A program made the position numbers and the translations under genes. Source: Aequorivita sp. (GTDB lineage Bacteria; Bacteroidota; Bacteroidia; Flavobacteriales; Flavobacteriaceae). From it: 40,506 nt of DNA. The notes under the pieces are model-generated. The model was not told the origin of the DNA, made no database searches, and saw only the letters and a program-made list of their open reading frames with translations. Of this stretch, positions 17,701 through 27,860 are shown piece after piece. Position 1 is the first letter of the stretch. Each line of letters begins with the position of its first letter. The stretch spans positions 1 through 40,506 of the forward strand of contig PAZL01000022.1 in the NCBI GenBank assembly GCA_002715485.1, written 5' to 3'.

Positions 17701-19740
17701 TTAATTAATTGAATAAGAAACTGTAAAGTAAAAGTTTCTACCCATCCGCGGGATGTTGTTCCAATCGGTATAAGTAGAATAATTAGTATCTAAAATGTTT
17801 TCGACCCCAGCTTTTAGAAAAAGATCGTTTTCCTTTAGAAAGAAGCGTTTTCCAAAACTAGCCGAAAGCGTAGCATAAGCGGCGCTTTTGTTTTCTCCAT
17901 AATCAGGATTAAAATTAGTTTGTTCCCCAGCACCATCAATTGATAGCGATGCGGAAAATTGATTTTTATAAAAATCGAGTGCACTTCGGTATGAAAGTGG
18001 GCTGATGAGCGGTAAATTTTCACCAGTATCATCAACTCCTCGGTGGTATGAAACGCTTCCCGTTAATTTAAATGCGTTTGAAATACTATACCTGCCCGAA
18101 AGCGAAGCATTAAAAAGTTGTGCATAGTCAAGATTGGTATAAATTTTTACACCTTGGGCACCAATAGTCATTGTACTAAGTGTTGGATCAACTACCCCTA
18201 TTATGTAATTAAAAACATGGAAGTAATTTGCACCTGCGGTTATTTCAAAAATTGGTTTCTTGTAGGTCACCGAAAGATTCGCATCTGCAGAACTTTCAGT
18301 GTTCAAATCTGGGTCTCCAATATAATCGTGATTATCAAAACTGTTGAAAAGATAAAACCCATATCCTTCCGAAACCGATGGTGCCCGCTCGCCATAGGAA
18401 AGCCCACCATGAATGTGAAAGTTATTCAGCATTTGGTGATACTGAGCCGAAAAACTCTTCAAAAAGCGGGTGTTTGTCTTGTCCATTTCGGGATAAAAAA
18501 TCTTCAAGCTATTCAATCCAAAATCATCAGCCACCGTATTGGAATGGTACGCTAAACGAGCGGAAAGTTTCAGGGAAGCTTTTTCTAAAGAAAGATGGTC
18601 TTCAGCATAGAAACCAACATCCTTGGTACGCACATCGGGCCAAGTAAGCATGAACATTAAAGGCTCGTTGCTGTTGGTGGGATACATTGTCATTTCAGCA
18701 TAACTTTTGTTGTAAAACCCATCCCACTTAAAAAAGAAGTGATGTTTTTCTTTGTTGAGATTGGCCTGCGTATAAAACCCAGCAGTCTCGCTCCAGCCCG
18801 GCATATCCATATGTATCGGCACATTGGGGCGCTTGGTGTCGTCCATTACGTGCTTAATAGTATTGAAATACACCTTAGATTCCCAATTGCTGAAATTGCC
18901 AAACAAGGTATCCTTATTAAAACTAACCGAACCAATCACCGCACGGGCCAATGAAACGTCCATAGTTAATGCAGGATAGCCCACATCATTCGCTTCATCA
19001 TAAATTAAGGTAGCAGAAATAGACTTGTCCTCGGCAAGCTTATAACCAGAATTCATTGAGAAGTTATATTTTTCAAACTGCGAAAAATTCACTTCTTCAT
19101 CGCCTCCAGCCTTGTAGTTATCTGCTTTGCGGTAAATTCCATCCAAATTGAAATAAAACTTTTCATCAGAGTAATTGAGCTCGCCCCCAAAGACACGCAT
19201 TGCATTATTGGTTTCAAAGGCACTTTCCAAAGCACCTGTCCAACCAGTTGGCTTAAAATTACTTTTGTCCAGTTTCAAATTAATTCCCCCGCCAATGGTG
19301 TTTCCATAGGCAGCGCCCTGCTGGCCTGAACCAATTTCTGCCTCAGAAAGGTTTGAGACGTCTACATAAGAGGTTATCGGGTCCATTTTATCGGTACACG
19401 CACCAAATATCTGCATGCCGTCAATGGTTATTGCCAACCGTTCGGAAGCCATATCGTTCATGGTTGGCTCCCAAGCATACGCGCCACGTTTTACCATTTT
19501 TATACTTCGGGAGGATTCCAAAAACTCATCCAATGTAGATAAAGGCTTGCGCTGTTTTTGATGATCCAATTGTTGGCCAGCCGAAATTATAACCACTTCA
19601 TTTAGATGAATTAGCTTTAGGCTATCCACCGGGGTTTCCTGCGCGTACAATTGCGCCATAAAGCTGCCGCAAAACATTGTACACAAAAGGCTACCCATAA
19701 GCATTCCCTTTAAGGGAAATACACTTATAAATGCTTTCAT
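17701..19740 (-). CDS. TonB-dependent copper receptor, OprC/NosA-like
   Basis: A 679-residue outer-membrane TonB-dependent receptor: signal peptide to ~34 (LYAQ), plug domain ~60-160, then a beta-barrel ending in FYFTVSYSIN. The plug has ITIDGMQIFGACTDKMDPIT, with C115 and M119 spaced as CxxxM. The barrel has KHVMDD with H297 and M299, an HxM. CxxxM-HxM is the copper site described for Pseudomonas OprC, and MDP.TSY is typical of the OprC/NosA family. This makes copper import the best call. It sits between a small Cys-rich protein and a Met/His-rich lipoprotein on the same strand, supporting a metal role. Confidence 0.85.
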   Translation of the reverse strand: MKAFISVFPLKGMLMGSLLCTMFCGSFMAQLYAQETPVDSLKLIHLNEVVIISAGQQLDHQKQRKPLSTLDEFLESSRSIKMVKRGAYAWEPTMNDMASERLAITIDGMQIFGACTDKMDPITSYVDVSNLSEAEIGSGQQGAAYGNTIGGGINLKLDKSNFKPTGWTGALESAFETNNAMRVFGGELNYSDEKFYFNLDGIYRKADNYKAGGDEEVNFSQFEKYNFSMNSGYKLAEDKSISATLIYDEANDVGYPALTMDVSLARAVIGSVSFNKDTLFGNFSNWESKVYFNTIKHVMDDTKRPNVPIHMDMPGWSETAGFYTQANLNKEKHHFFFKWDGFYNKSYAEMTMYPTNSNEPLMFMLTWPDVRTKDVGFYAEDHLSLEKASLKLSARLAYHSNTVADDFGLNSLKIFYPEMDKTNTRFLKSFSAQYHQMLNNFHIHGGLSYGERAPSVSEGYGFYLFNSFDNHDYIGDPDLNTESSADANLSVTYKKPIFEITAGANYFHVFNYIIGVVDPTLSTMTIGAQGVKIYTNLDYAQLFNASLSGRYSISNAFKLTGSVSYHRGVDDTGENLPLISPLSYRSALDFYKNQFSASLSIDGAGEQTNFNPDYGENKSAAYATLSASFGKRFFLKENDLFLKAGVENILDTNYSTYTDWNNIPRMGRNFYFTVSYSIN

Positions 19741-19820
19741 TTAATAATAGTTTTGATAATTAAAAGAATAACCTATCTGAGTATTCATATGAAATCTTCA
19801 GAAAGAATTTATACAAAAAA

Positions 19821-20216
19821 TTATCCCAACTGGGGCGGATGAAGAATTTTTGATGTAATAAGAGAAGGGTTTAAATTTGATCTGTAACCAATATTTTCTT
19901 CAGAAATAAGGCTACCTGTAGAACTGAATATATATTCAATTATATTTTCAGAAATGATGAATTGCGGAATCTCAGTTTTTGCAGTTTTGCCATTAAACGG
20001 ATTCTTGTCTTCTGCCCCAGCTTCCTTTGCCAGCTCTTTAGACAGATGGCATTTTCCGTTACACTTCATTTTTGGCTTGTCTTTGTTTTCGCAAAGCACG
20101 TTAACTATATAGTCATAATTCACTACATACTCTACTACTGGCCACAAAGGTTTTGTGAGTATTATTAGGGAAGCTGCTATAAGAATTATGTTTTTCACAC
20201 CACAAATATACCACAC
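19821..20216 (-). CDS. Small Cys-rich envelope protein in the copper group
   Basis: A 131-residue protein with one hydrophobic N-terminal segment (NIILIAASLIILTKPLWP) and a conserved-looking motif with C42, M50, C52, C56 and H57 (KMKCNGKCHLSKEL). The C-terminal half is polar and ends HPPQLG. I recall similar short proteins beside TonB receptors in Bacteroidota but cannot name a function; thiol and Met ligands suggest metal binding. No ATG is available. The frame opens with GTG at 20216, and a second GTG at 20198 directly precedes the hydrophobic segment and is the better start. It is the first gene of the group that leads into the copper receptor. Confidence 0.65.
   Translation of the reverse strand: MWYICGVKNIILIAASLIILTKPLWPVVEYVVNYDYIVNVLCENKDKPKMKCNGKCHLSKELAKEAGAEDKNPFNGKTAKTEIPQFIISENIIEYIFSSTGSLISEENIGYRSNLNPSLITSKILHPPQLG
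20203..20210 (-). promoter_or_regulatory. Candidate -7 box for the copper-group operon
   Basis: TATATTTG on the minus strand matches TAnnTTTG. It lies between the two possible GTG starts (20216 and 20198) of the first gene, which favours the inner start and implies a very short or absent 5' leader. Confidence 0.4.
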
Positions 20217-20490
20217 ATAATCACTGTTTTAAAATGACATTTATCACATTATTCTAAATATATTTAAGACAAAGACATCTGTAATAATCAAAAATAATTA
20301 TAATCGATATTAATTTTCAAAATTTGTCAACTTTTTACTGTTGATAAAATTTTAAAATATTGATTGTTAGAATATTAACAATACATTCTTGACAACTTTA
20401 ATTTATTAAAATATAAAGCGGTTGCTATTTTACTATATTTACATACTTTAAAAATTCTATTAAAATTAACCAAAAAATCTTTTCAAAAAT
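20217..20490. other. AT-rich divergent intergenic region between the copper group and nrdJ
   Basis: 274 bases of AT-rich sequence separate two divergent genes. It contains a TTGACA-N17-TATAAA arrangement on the plus strand (20389-20417) and a weak TATATTTA (20434-20441). I looked for a cobalamin riboswitch B12 box (GCCACTG) ahead of the B12-dependent nrdJ and saw none. No small gene is evident. Confidence 0.5.
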
Positions 20491-23043
20491 ATGCAAGTAA
20501 AAACCGCCATCCCCACCCCCAAAACCTACACACAGGATGAAGCCTTTAAGGCTTCGGTTGAATATTTTAAAGGAGATGATCTTGCTGCCCGTGTTTGGGT
20601 AAACAAGTATGCACTTAAAGATTCTGAAGGCAATATTTATGAAAAAACGCCTAACGATATGCACCGTCGTATCGCCAAAGAAATTGCAAGAATTGAACAA
20701 CGCTACGCCAACCCAATGACGGAAGATGAAGTTTTTGAAGCCATCAAAGACTTTAAATATATTGTTCCCCAAGGTAGCCCTATGGCCGGAATTGGCAACC
20801 CATACCAGATTGCCTCACTTTCCAATTGTTTTGTAATTGGCAACAATGGCGATTCTGATTCTTACGGGGGAATTATGAAAATAGACCAAGAGCAGGTACA
20901 ATTGATGAAACGTCGCGGCGGTGTAGGCCATGATCTTTCGCACATCCGCCCAAAAGGATCTCCAGTAAAAAATTCAGCGTTGACCTCAACGGGTATTGTT
21001 CCATTTATGGAGCGCTATTCAAACTCAACCCGCGAAGTGGCTCAGGACGGTCGTCGCGGCGCGTTGATGCTTTCTGTATCCATAAACCACCCAGATTCCG
21101 AAGATTTTATTGATGCGAAAATGGAGCAAGGGAAAGTTACCGGCGCAAATGTTTCGGTACGCATGGACGATGCTTTTATGCAGGCGGTAAAAGATGGAAA
21201 AAACTATACGCAGAAATATCCAATCTTCAGTGAAAATCCTAAAAACACCAAGGAAATTGAAGCCGGAAAACTTTGGAAAAAAATAGTACACAATGCGTGG
21301 AAATCTGCCGAGCCGGGTATTCTTTTTTGGGATACCATTATTAAAGAAAGTGTTCCGGATTGTTATGCCGATTTGGGATATAAAACGGTTTCAACAAATC
21401 CGTGTGGCGAAATTCCGCTTTGCCCTTACGACTCGTGCCGTTTGCTGGCTATTAACTTGTTTTCATATGTTGAAGAACCTTTTACCAAAAATGCTTCTTT
21501 CAATTTTGAACTTTTCAAAAAACACATCGGCATCGCCCAACGCATTATGGACGATATTATCGATCTTGAACTTGAAAAGGTGGATGCCATTATCGCAAAA
21601 ATTGATGCCGATCCGCAGAGCGATGAAGTAAAAGCCGTAGAGAGAAATCTTTGGAAAAACATTCAAACAAAAGCAGAGGAAGGCCGAAGAACCGGTATTG
21701 GTATTACCGCCGAAGGCGATATGCTCGCCGCTTTGGGAATAAAATACGGCAGCAAGGAAGGCATTGATTTTTCTGTAGAAATCCATAAAACCTTGGCGAT
21801 TGAAGCATATCGTGCTTCAGTTTATACTGCAAAGGAAAGAGGCGCTTTCAAAATATTTGATAGCGAAAGAGAAAAAAACAACCCTTTCATTCTTCGCCTT
21901 AAAGATGCAGATGAAAAACTATATTACGATATGCTGGAATATGGTCGAAGAAATATTGCGCTATTAACCATTGCACCAACGGGAACAACTAGTTTAATGA
22001 CCCAAACTACTTCAGGCATCGAACCCGTTTTTCTCCCTGTTTACAAAAGAAGAAGAAAAGTAAACCCGAACGATAAAAACGTACGTGTTGATTTTGTTGA
22101 CGAAGTGGGCGACAGTTGGGAAGAATACGTAGTTTTCCACCACCGTTTTAAGCAGTGGATGGAAACAAATGGCATTGCAACCGACAAAAACTACAGTCAG
22201 GAAGAACTGAACAAAATCGTAAAGAAATCGCCTTATTACAAAGCTACTTCAAACGATGTGGACTGGATGAGCAAAGTAAGGATGCAGGGAGCTGTACAAA
22301 AATGGGTTGACCATTCAATTTCCGTGACCATCAATTTGCCGAATGATGCTACTGAAGAATTGGTTGGAAAATTGTATTTGGAAGCTTGGCAAGCAGGCTG
22401 CAAAGGTGTAACCGTTTATCGTGATGGTTCACGTTCCGGGGTTTTGATTTCGAATGAGGAAAAGAAAGAGGAAAATAATGAAACACTAACTACTTTCCCT
22501 ACCAAACGTCCCGAAATTCTTGAAGCAGATGTTGTTCGTTTTCAAAACAGTAAAGACAAATGGATTGCCTTTATTGGCTTGATTGACGGAAAACCATATG
22601 AAATTTTCACAGGTTTTGCAGATGATGAGGATGGAATTTTGATTCCACGTTGGGTAAATGAAGGTGTTATTATAAAGAATAGAAACGAGGACGGAACATC
22701 GCGTTATGATTTTCAATATAAAAACAAAAGAGGTTACAAAACCACTATTGAAGGACTTTCGCATAAATTCAACCCAGAATTTTGGAACTACGCTAAATTG
22801 ATTTCCAGCACACTGCGCCACGGGATGCCGATTGAAAAAGTGGTGGATTTGATCAATAGCTTACAACTGGATAGTGAAAGCATCAATACGTGGAAAAATG
22901 GTGTTGCACGCGCACTAAAGCGCTACGTTGCAGACGGTACCGAGGCCCGCAAGCAGAAATGTGAAAATTGCAACAGTACTTCACTTATTTACCAAGAAGG
23001 CTGTTTGACTTGTAAGGATTGCGGTTCTTCCAAGTGCGGGTAA
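20491..23043 (+). CDS. nrdJ: Adenosylcobalamin-dependent (class II) ribonucleotide reductase
   Basis: Reduces ribonucleotides to deoxyribonucleotides using adenosylcobalamin to make the thiyl radical, so it needs no oxygen or separate radical subunit. The 850-residue protein has the class II pattern: SNCFVIG with C113 in the redox pair, a substrate-site segment MKRRGGVGHDLSHIRPKGSP, TNPCGEIPL with the active-site Cys, and APTGTTSLM. The C-terminus after ~residue 815 carries six cysteines (CENC, CLTCKDC, KCG), a redox or zinc-ribbon tail usual in this subfamily. A linker rich in Glu/Lys/Asn lies near 650. It is flanked by its own terminator. No nrdA/B, nrdR or cobalamin gene is in the window. 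Confidence 0.94.
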   Translation: MQVKTAIPTPKTYTQDEAFKASVEYFKGDDLAARVWVNKYALKDSEGNIYEKTPNDMHRRIAKEIARIEQRYANPMTEDEVFEAIKDFKYIVPQGSPMAGIGNPYQIASLSNCFVIGNNGDSDSYGGIMKIDQEQVQLMKRRGGVGHDLSHIRPKGSPVKNSALTSTGIVPFMERYSNSTREVAQDGRRGALMLSVSINHPDSEDFIDAKMEQGKVTGANVSVRMDDAFMQAVKDGKNYTQKYPIFSENPKNTKEIEAGKLWKKIVHNAWKSAEPGILFWDTIIKESVPDCYADLGYKTVSTNPCGEIPLCPYDSCRLLAINLFSYVEEPFTKNASFNFELFKKHIGIAQRIMDDIIDLELEKVDAIIAKIDADPQSDEVKAVERNLWKNIQTKAEEGRRTGIGITAEGDMLAALGIKYGSKEGIDFSVEIHKTLAIEAYRASVYTAKERGAFKIFDSEREKNNPFILRLKDADEKLYYDMLEYGRRNIALLTIAPTGTTSLMTQTTSGIEPVFLPVYKRRRKVNPNDKNVRVDFVDEVGDSWEEYVVFHHRFKQWMETNGIATDKNYSQEELNKIVKKSPYYKATSNDVDWMSKVRMQGAVQKWVDHSISVTINLPNDATEELVGKLYLEAWQAGCKGVTVYRDGSRSGVLISNEEKKEENNETLTTFPTKRPEILEADVVRFQNSKDKWIAFIGLIDGKPYEIFTGFADDEDGILIPRWVNEGVIIKNRNEDGTSRYDFQYKNKRGYKTTIEGLSHKFNPEFWNYAKLISSTLRHGMPIEKVVDLINSLQLDSESINTWKNGVARALKRYVADGTEARKQKCENCNSTSLIYQEGCLTCKDCGSSKCG

Positions 23044-23084
23044 AAAAAGGACGTAAGACTTAAGACCGCTTTGCTGAAAGATGT

Positions 23085-23119
23085 AAACCCCAAAGGTTTT
23101 AAAAACCTTTGGGGTTTTT
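23085..23119 (+). terminator. nrdJ terminator
   Basis: A near-perfect hairpin of 16-base arms (AAACCCCAAAGGTTTT at 23085-23100 and its complement at 23102-23117) followed by Ts, 41 bases after the nrdJ stop. Confidence 0.88.
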
Positions 23120-23127
23120 AAATGAAA

Positions 23128-23160
23128 AAACCTCACAAATCTTTGAGATTTGTGAGGTTT
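23128..23160 (-). terminator. mdh terminator (possibly bidirectional)
   Basis: A perfect 15-bp stem (23128-23142 with 23146-23160) around a 3-base loop. On the minus strand it is followed by TTT from the A-run at 23125-23127. It lies just past the mdh stop and back to back with the nrdJ terminator. Confidence 0.88.
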
Positions 23161-23182
23161 AATGTTATTATTCTTTTAGGAA

Positions 23183-24109
23183 TTAAAGTTCCAACAAATC
23201 ATTTGTTTTACGAACACCTTCAGCACTTTCTTTCATGTGTGCTTTTTCAGCATCGTTCAATTCAAGTTCTACAATTTTTTCGATACCATTTCGGCCCAAA
23301 ATAACTGGAGCACCTATGCAGATATCCTTCATTCCGTATTCGCCATCAAGCATTACGGAGCAAGGGAACATTTTCTTTTGATCGCAGGCAATAGCCTGTA
23401 CCAAAGCAGAAACTGCCGCACCGGGAGCGTACCAAGCGGAAGTTCCCAAAAGTTTTGTAAGCGTTGCACCACCAACTTTGGTGTCTTCCATCACTTGATT
23501 CAATCTTTCTTCAGAAATAAATTTTGTTACAGGAACGCTGTTTCTAGTAGCCAAACGAGTTAAAGGAACCATTCCGGTATCGCTATGACCACCGATTACC
23601 ATTCCGTCCACATCACTGATTGGCGCGCCCAAGGCTTCTGCCAAACGGTATTTGAAACGTGCGCTGTCCAAAGCTCCACCCATTCCGATGACACGATTTT
23701 TGGGAAGACCTGCAGTTTTATGAACCAAATAGGCCATAGTATCCATTGGATTACTTACTACTATGATAATGGTGTTTGGAGAATGTTTTACGAGATTTGA
23801 AGAAACGTCTTTTACAATTCCTGCATTTATTCCTATCAATTCTTCACGGGTCATTCCAGGCTTACGCGGAATTCCACTTGTAATTACACAAATGTCGCTA
23901 TATGCTGTTTTTGAATAATCGTTTGTTATGCCTGTAATCTTGGTGTCAAAACCGTTTAAAGAAGCGGTTTGCATCAAATCCATCGCCTTTCCTTCGGCAA
24001 ATCCTTCTTTGATGTCCAACAAAACTACTTCGCTTGCAAAATTCTTGATAGCAATGTACTCTGCGCAACTTGCGCCTACTGCACCTGCACCTACAACTGT
24101 TACTTTCAT
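23183..24109 (-). CDS. mdh: Malate dehydrogenase (LDH-like type)
   Basis: NAD-dependent oxidation of malate to oxaloacetate in the TCA cycle. The 308-residue length fits the LDH-like MDH group. The Rossmann motif GAGAVGAS is at 7-14 and D32 ends the second strand (VVLLDI), which favours NAD over NADP. Substrate-binding R82 and R88 lie in GIPRKPGMTREE, with R151 in GGALDSARF. The catalytic H175 lies in IGGHSD. An Arg at the specificity position 82 fits malate rather than lactate. It is monocistronic, with a -7 box at 24202-24209 giving a ~90-base leader and a terminator downstream. Confidence 0.95.
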   Translation of the reverse strand: MKVTVVGAGAVGASCAEYIAIKNFASEVVLLDIKEGFAEGKAMDLMQTASLNGFDTKITGITNDYSKTAYSDICVITSGIPRKPGMTREELIGINAGIVKDVSSNLVKHSPNTIIIVVSNPMDTMAYLVHKTAGLPKNRVIGMGGALDSARFKYRLAEALGAPISDVDGMVIGGHSDTGMVPLTRLATRNSVPVTKFISEERLNQVMEDTKVGGATLTKLLGTSAWYAPGAAVSALVQAIACDQKKMFPCSVMLDGEYGMKDICIGAPVILGRNGIEKIVELELNDAEKAHMKESAEGVRKTNDLLEL

Positions 24110-24201
24110 ATTAAATGTTTATGGTTATTGTTTGTTATATATTTTTCCGAAGAAAATCGGAGTGACTTTTCAATCTTTCAGTATATTTCTAAAAGGCAGC
24201 A

Positions 24202-24209
24202 CAAAAGTA
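24202..24209 (-). promoter_or_regulatory. Candidate -7 box for mdh
   Basis: TACTTTTG on the minus strand fits TAnnTTTG. No clear TTTG is seen at the -33 position, so only the -7 part is supported. The mdh start is 92 bases downstream. Confidence 0.4.
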
Positions 24210-24252
24210 CCAATATCTACTTAAAATAATGATAATAAAGGGTTAAAAACTA

Positions 24253-24288
24253 AAAAGCCCATTTCTAATTTTTCAGAAACGGGCTTTT
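24253..24288 (-). terminator. gyrB terminator
   Basis: A 14-bp stem (24253-24266 with 24275-24288) contains one G-U pair on the minus-strand RNA and ends in TTTT. It is ~20 bases past the gyrB stop. Confidence 0.85.
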
Positions 24289-24307
24289 GAGAATTATTTA
24301 TATTTCG

Positions 24308-26344
<2,037 letters not shown>

Positions 26345-26537
26345 TTATTAACAAATTACTGTGAAAAAAAGACAAGTTTTGCGGCTGGGAAAAGATATTT
26401 GGAATTTGGCGCAATAGTTGCACACTAAAATTGACCGAATAAACGTTTTTATCATTCGGATTTATGACTTTGATGAAACTTTACAGTTAAAAAAACGTCT
26501 AAATTTTTAAATTTTAGAAATTCCAAAATATTTTCCA

Positions 26538-27080
26538 ATGAACAAAATATTTCTAATTGCTCTTTTTCTCATTACTTCATTAATCACTGAAAGTATGCAA
26601 GCGCAAAGCTTTCCGCAGATGGATGCCTCTCCAATGGATTTGGTAATGGCTCGGCCAGATAAAAACAGTCCGCCCTTGGCAAGGGTTATTTACAGTCGCC
26701 CACAAAAGAAAGGGCGAGACATTTTTGGCGATTTGGTGCCGTATGGTGAAGTGTGGAGAACTGGCGCCAATGAAGCAACGGAACTCACAATTTACACGCC
26801 ATTAAAATTTGGAAAGACTATTTTGAACCCGGGAACTTATACTTTGTACACCATTCCAAACGAAGATAACTGGACCGTCATTATAAATAGCGATACCAAT
26901 GTTTGGGGCGCTTACAGCTATAAAAAAGAAAAAGATATAGCTAGAATGGTTGTTCCCGTTAAAGACGCTGCTGCACCTATAGAATCACTTTCAATGATTT
27001 TTAGACCAGAAAGCAATGGAACTACACTTTTAATAGGCTGGGACAATGAGTTTGTTGAAATACCCTTTAAAAAAGCCTAA
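26538..27080 (+). CDS. DUF2911 family exported protein
   Basis: A 180-residue protein with a signal peptide (residues 1-23, ending SMQAQ) and one DUF2911 domain. Typical segments are DLVMARPDKNSPPLARVIYS, YGEVWRTGANEATELTIYTP, LNPGTYTLYTIPNEDNWTVI and the late LLIGWDNEFVEIPF. DUF2911 proteins are common in Bacteroidota and are predicted periplasmic beta proteins; no reaction is established. It stands alone, divergent from gyrB and convergent with queE, whose stop is only 5 bases from its own with no obvious terminator between. Confidence 0.9.
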   Translation: MNKIFLIALFLITSLITESMQAQSFPQMDASPMDLVMARPDKNSPPLARVIYSRPQKKGRDIFGDLVPYGEVWRTGANEATELTIYTPLKFGKTILNPGTYTLYTIPNEDNWTVIINSDTNVWGAYSYKKEKDIARMVVPVKDAAAPIESLSMIFRPESNGTTLLIGWDNEFVEIPFKKA

Positions 27081-27085
27081 GTTAT

Positions 27086-27715
27086 TTAAGGGATATTTAA
27101 ATATTTATGGGTTTGTAGCGAAACTTTCCATTTTGGGTTTTGCATTACATAATCCACGATTAGCGGGCTCATCTTTTCGCGTTTGCTCCATTCGGGCTGC
27201 AGATAAAGAATGCAGCCTGGACCTACTTTAGCAGCTTGTTCTTCCGCAAAACGGAAATCGTCTTTATTGAAAATAATTACTTTCAATTCATTTGCAGCTT
27301 TATAAACCTCCTCGGTGGGGAGTTTCATTTTTTTGGGAGAAAGGCAAATCCAATCCCAAATTCCTGTAAGTTCATAAGCCCCAGATGTTTCAATGTGGGT
27401 CTGCATTCCCTTTCCTTTCAACATTTCAGTCAAGGGGCCCATATCCCAAGTAAGTGGTTCGCCTCCAGTAATCACAATAGTTTTTGAATATTTTGCAGCG
27501 TTTTCAACAATTGCTTCAATCGCAGTAGGAGGATGTAATTCTGCATTCCAACTTTCCTTTACATCACACCAATGGCAACCCACATCGCAACCGCCAACCC
27601 TAATAAAATAGGCTGCCGTTCCTTTATGAAATCCCTCTCCTTGAATCGTATAAAACTCTTCCATCAATGGAAGCATCACTCCTTTATCTACTAATTGCTG
27701 TACTTCTTTTTTCAT
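27086..27715 (-). CDS. queE: 7-carboxy-7-deazaguanine synthase
   Basis: A radical SAM enzyme that rearranges 6-carboxytetrahydropterin to 7-carboxy-7-deazaguanine on the way to queuosine. At 209 residues it is the normal size. The cluster-binding motif CDVGCHWC gives C43, C47 and C50 (CxxxCxxC). The N-terminal EEFYTIQGEGFHKGTAA is the QueE substrate and SAM region, and TGGEPL follows at ~91. Other expected segments include HIETSGAYEL and YLQPEW. folE upstream in the window makes the GTP-derived precursor, but other que genes are not here. Confidence 0.94.
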   Translation of the reverse strand: MKKEVQQLVDKGVMLPLMEEFYTIQGEGFHKGTAAYFIRVGGCDVGCHWCDVKESWNAELHPPTAIEAIVENAAKYSKTIVITGGEPLTWDMGPLTEMLKGKGMQTHIETSGAYELTGIWDWICLSPKKMKLPTEEVYKAANELKVIIFNKDDFRFAEEQAAKVGPGCILYLQPEWSKREKMSPLIVDYVMQNPKWKVSLQTHKYLNIP

Positions 27716-27836
27716 CGGTGTAAAATTACTCGAATTGTAGTTTAAAACTATAGTATTTCGGAAGCAAATTCCAAATAAAAATGTTTAGCCTTGTGGGAAT
27801 TTGCTGCTTTAAAAATCTTGGTGGATTATAATTTAT

Positions 27837-27844
27837 TACTTTTG
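27837..27844 (+). promoter_or_regulatory. Candidate -7 box for the HerA-like ATPase gene
   Basis: TACTTTTG fits TAnnTTTG and ends 16 bases before the ATG at 27861. The -33 element is not clear. Confidence 0.4.
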
Positions 27845-27860
27845 AGCAAAATTTAATGCC

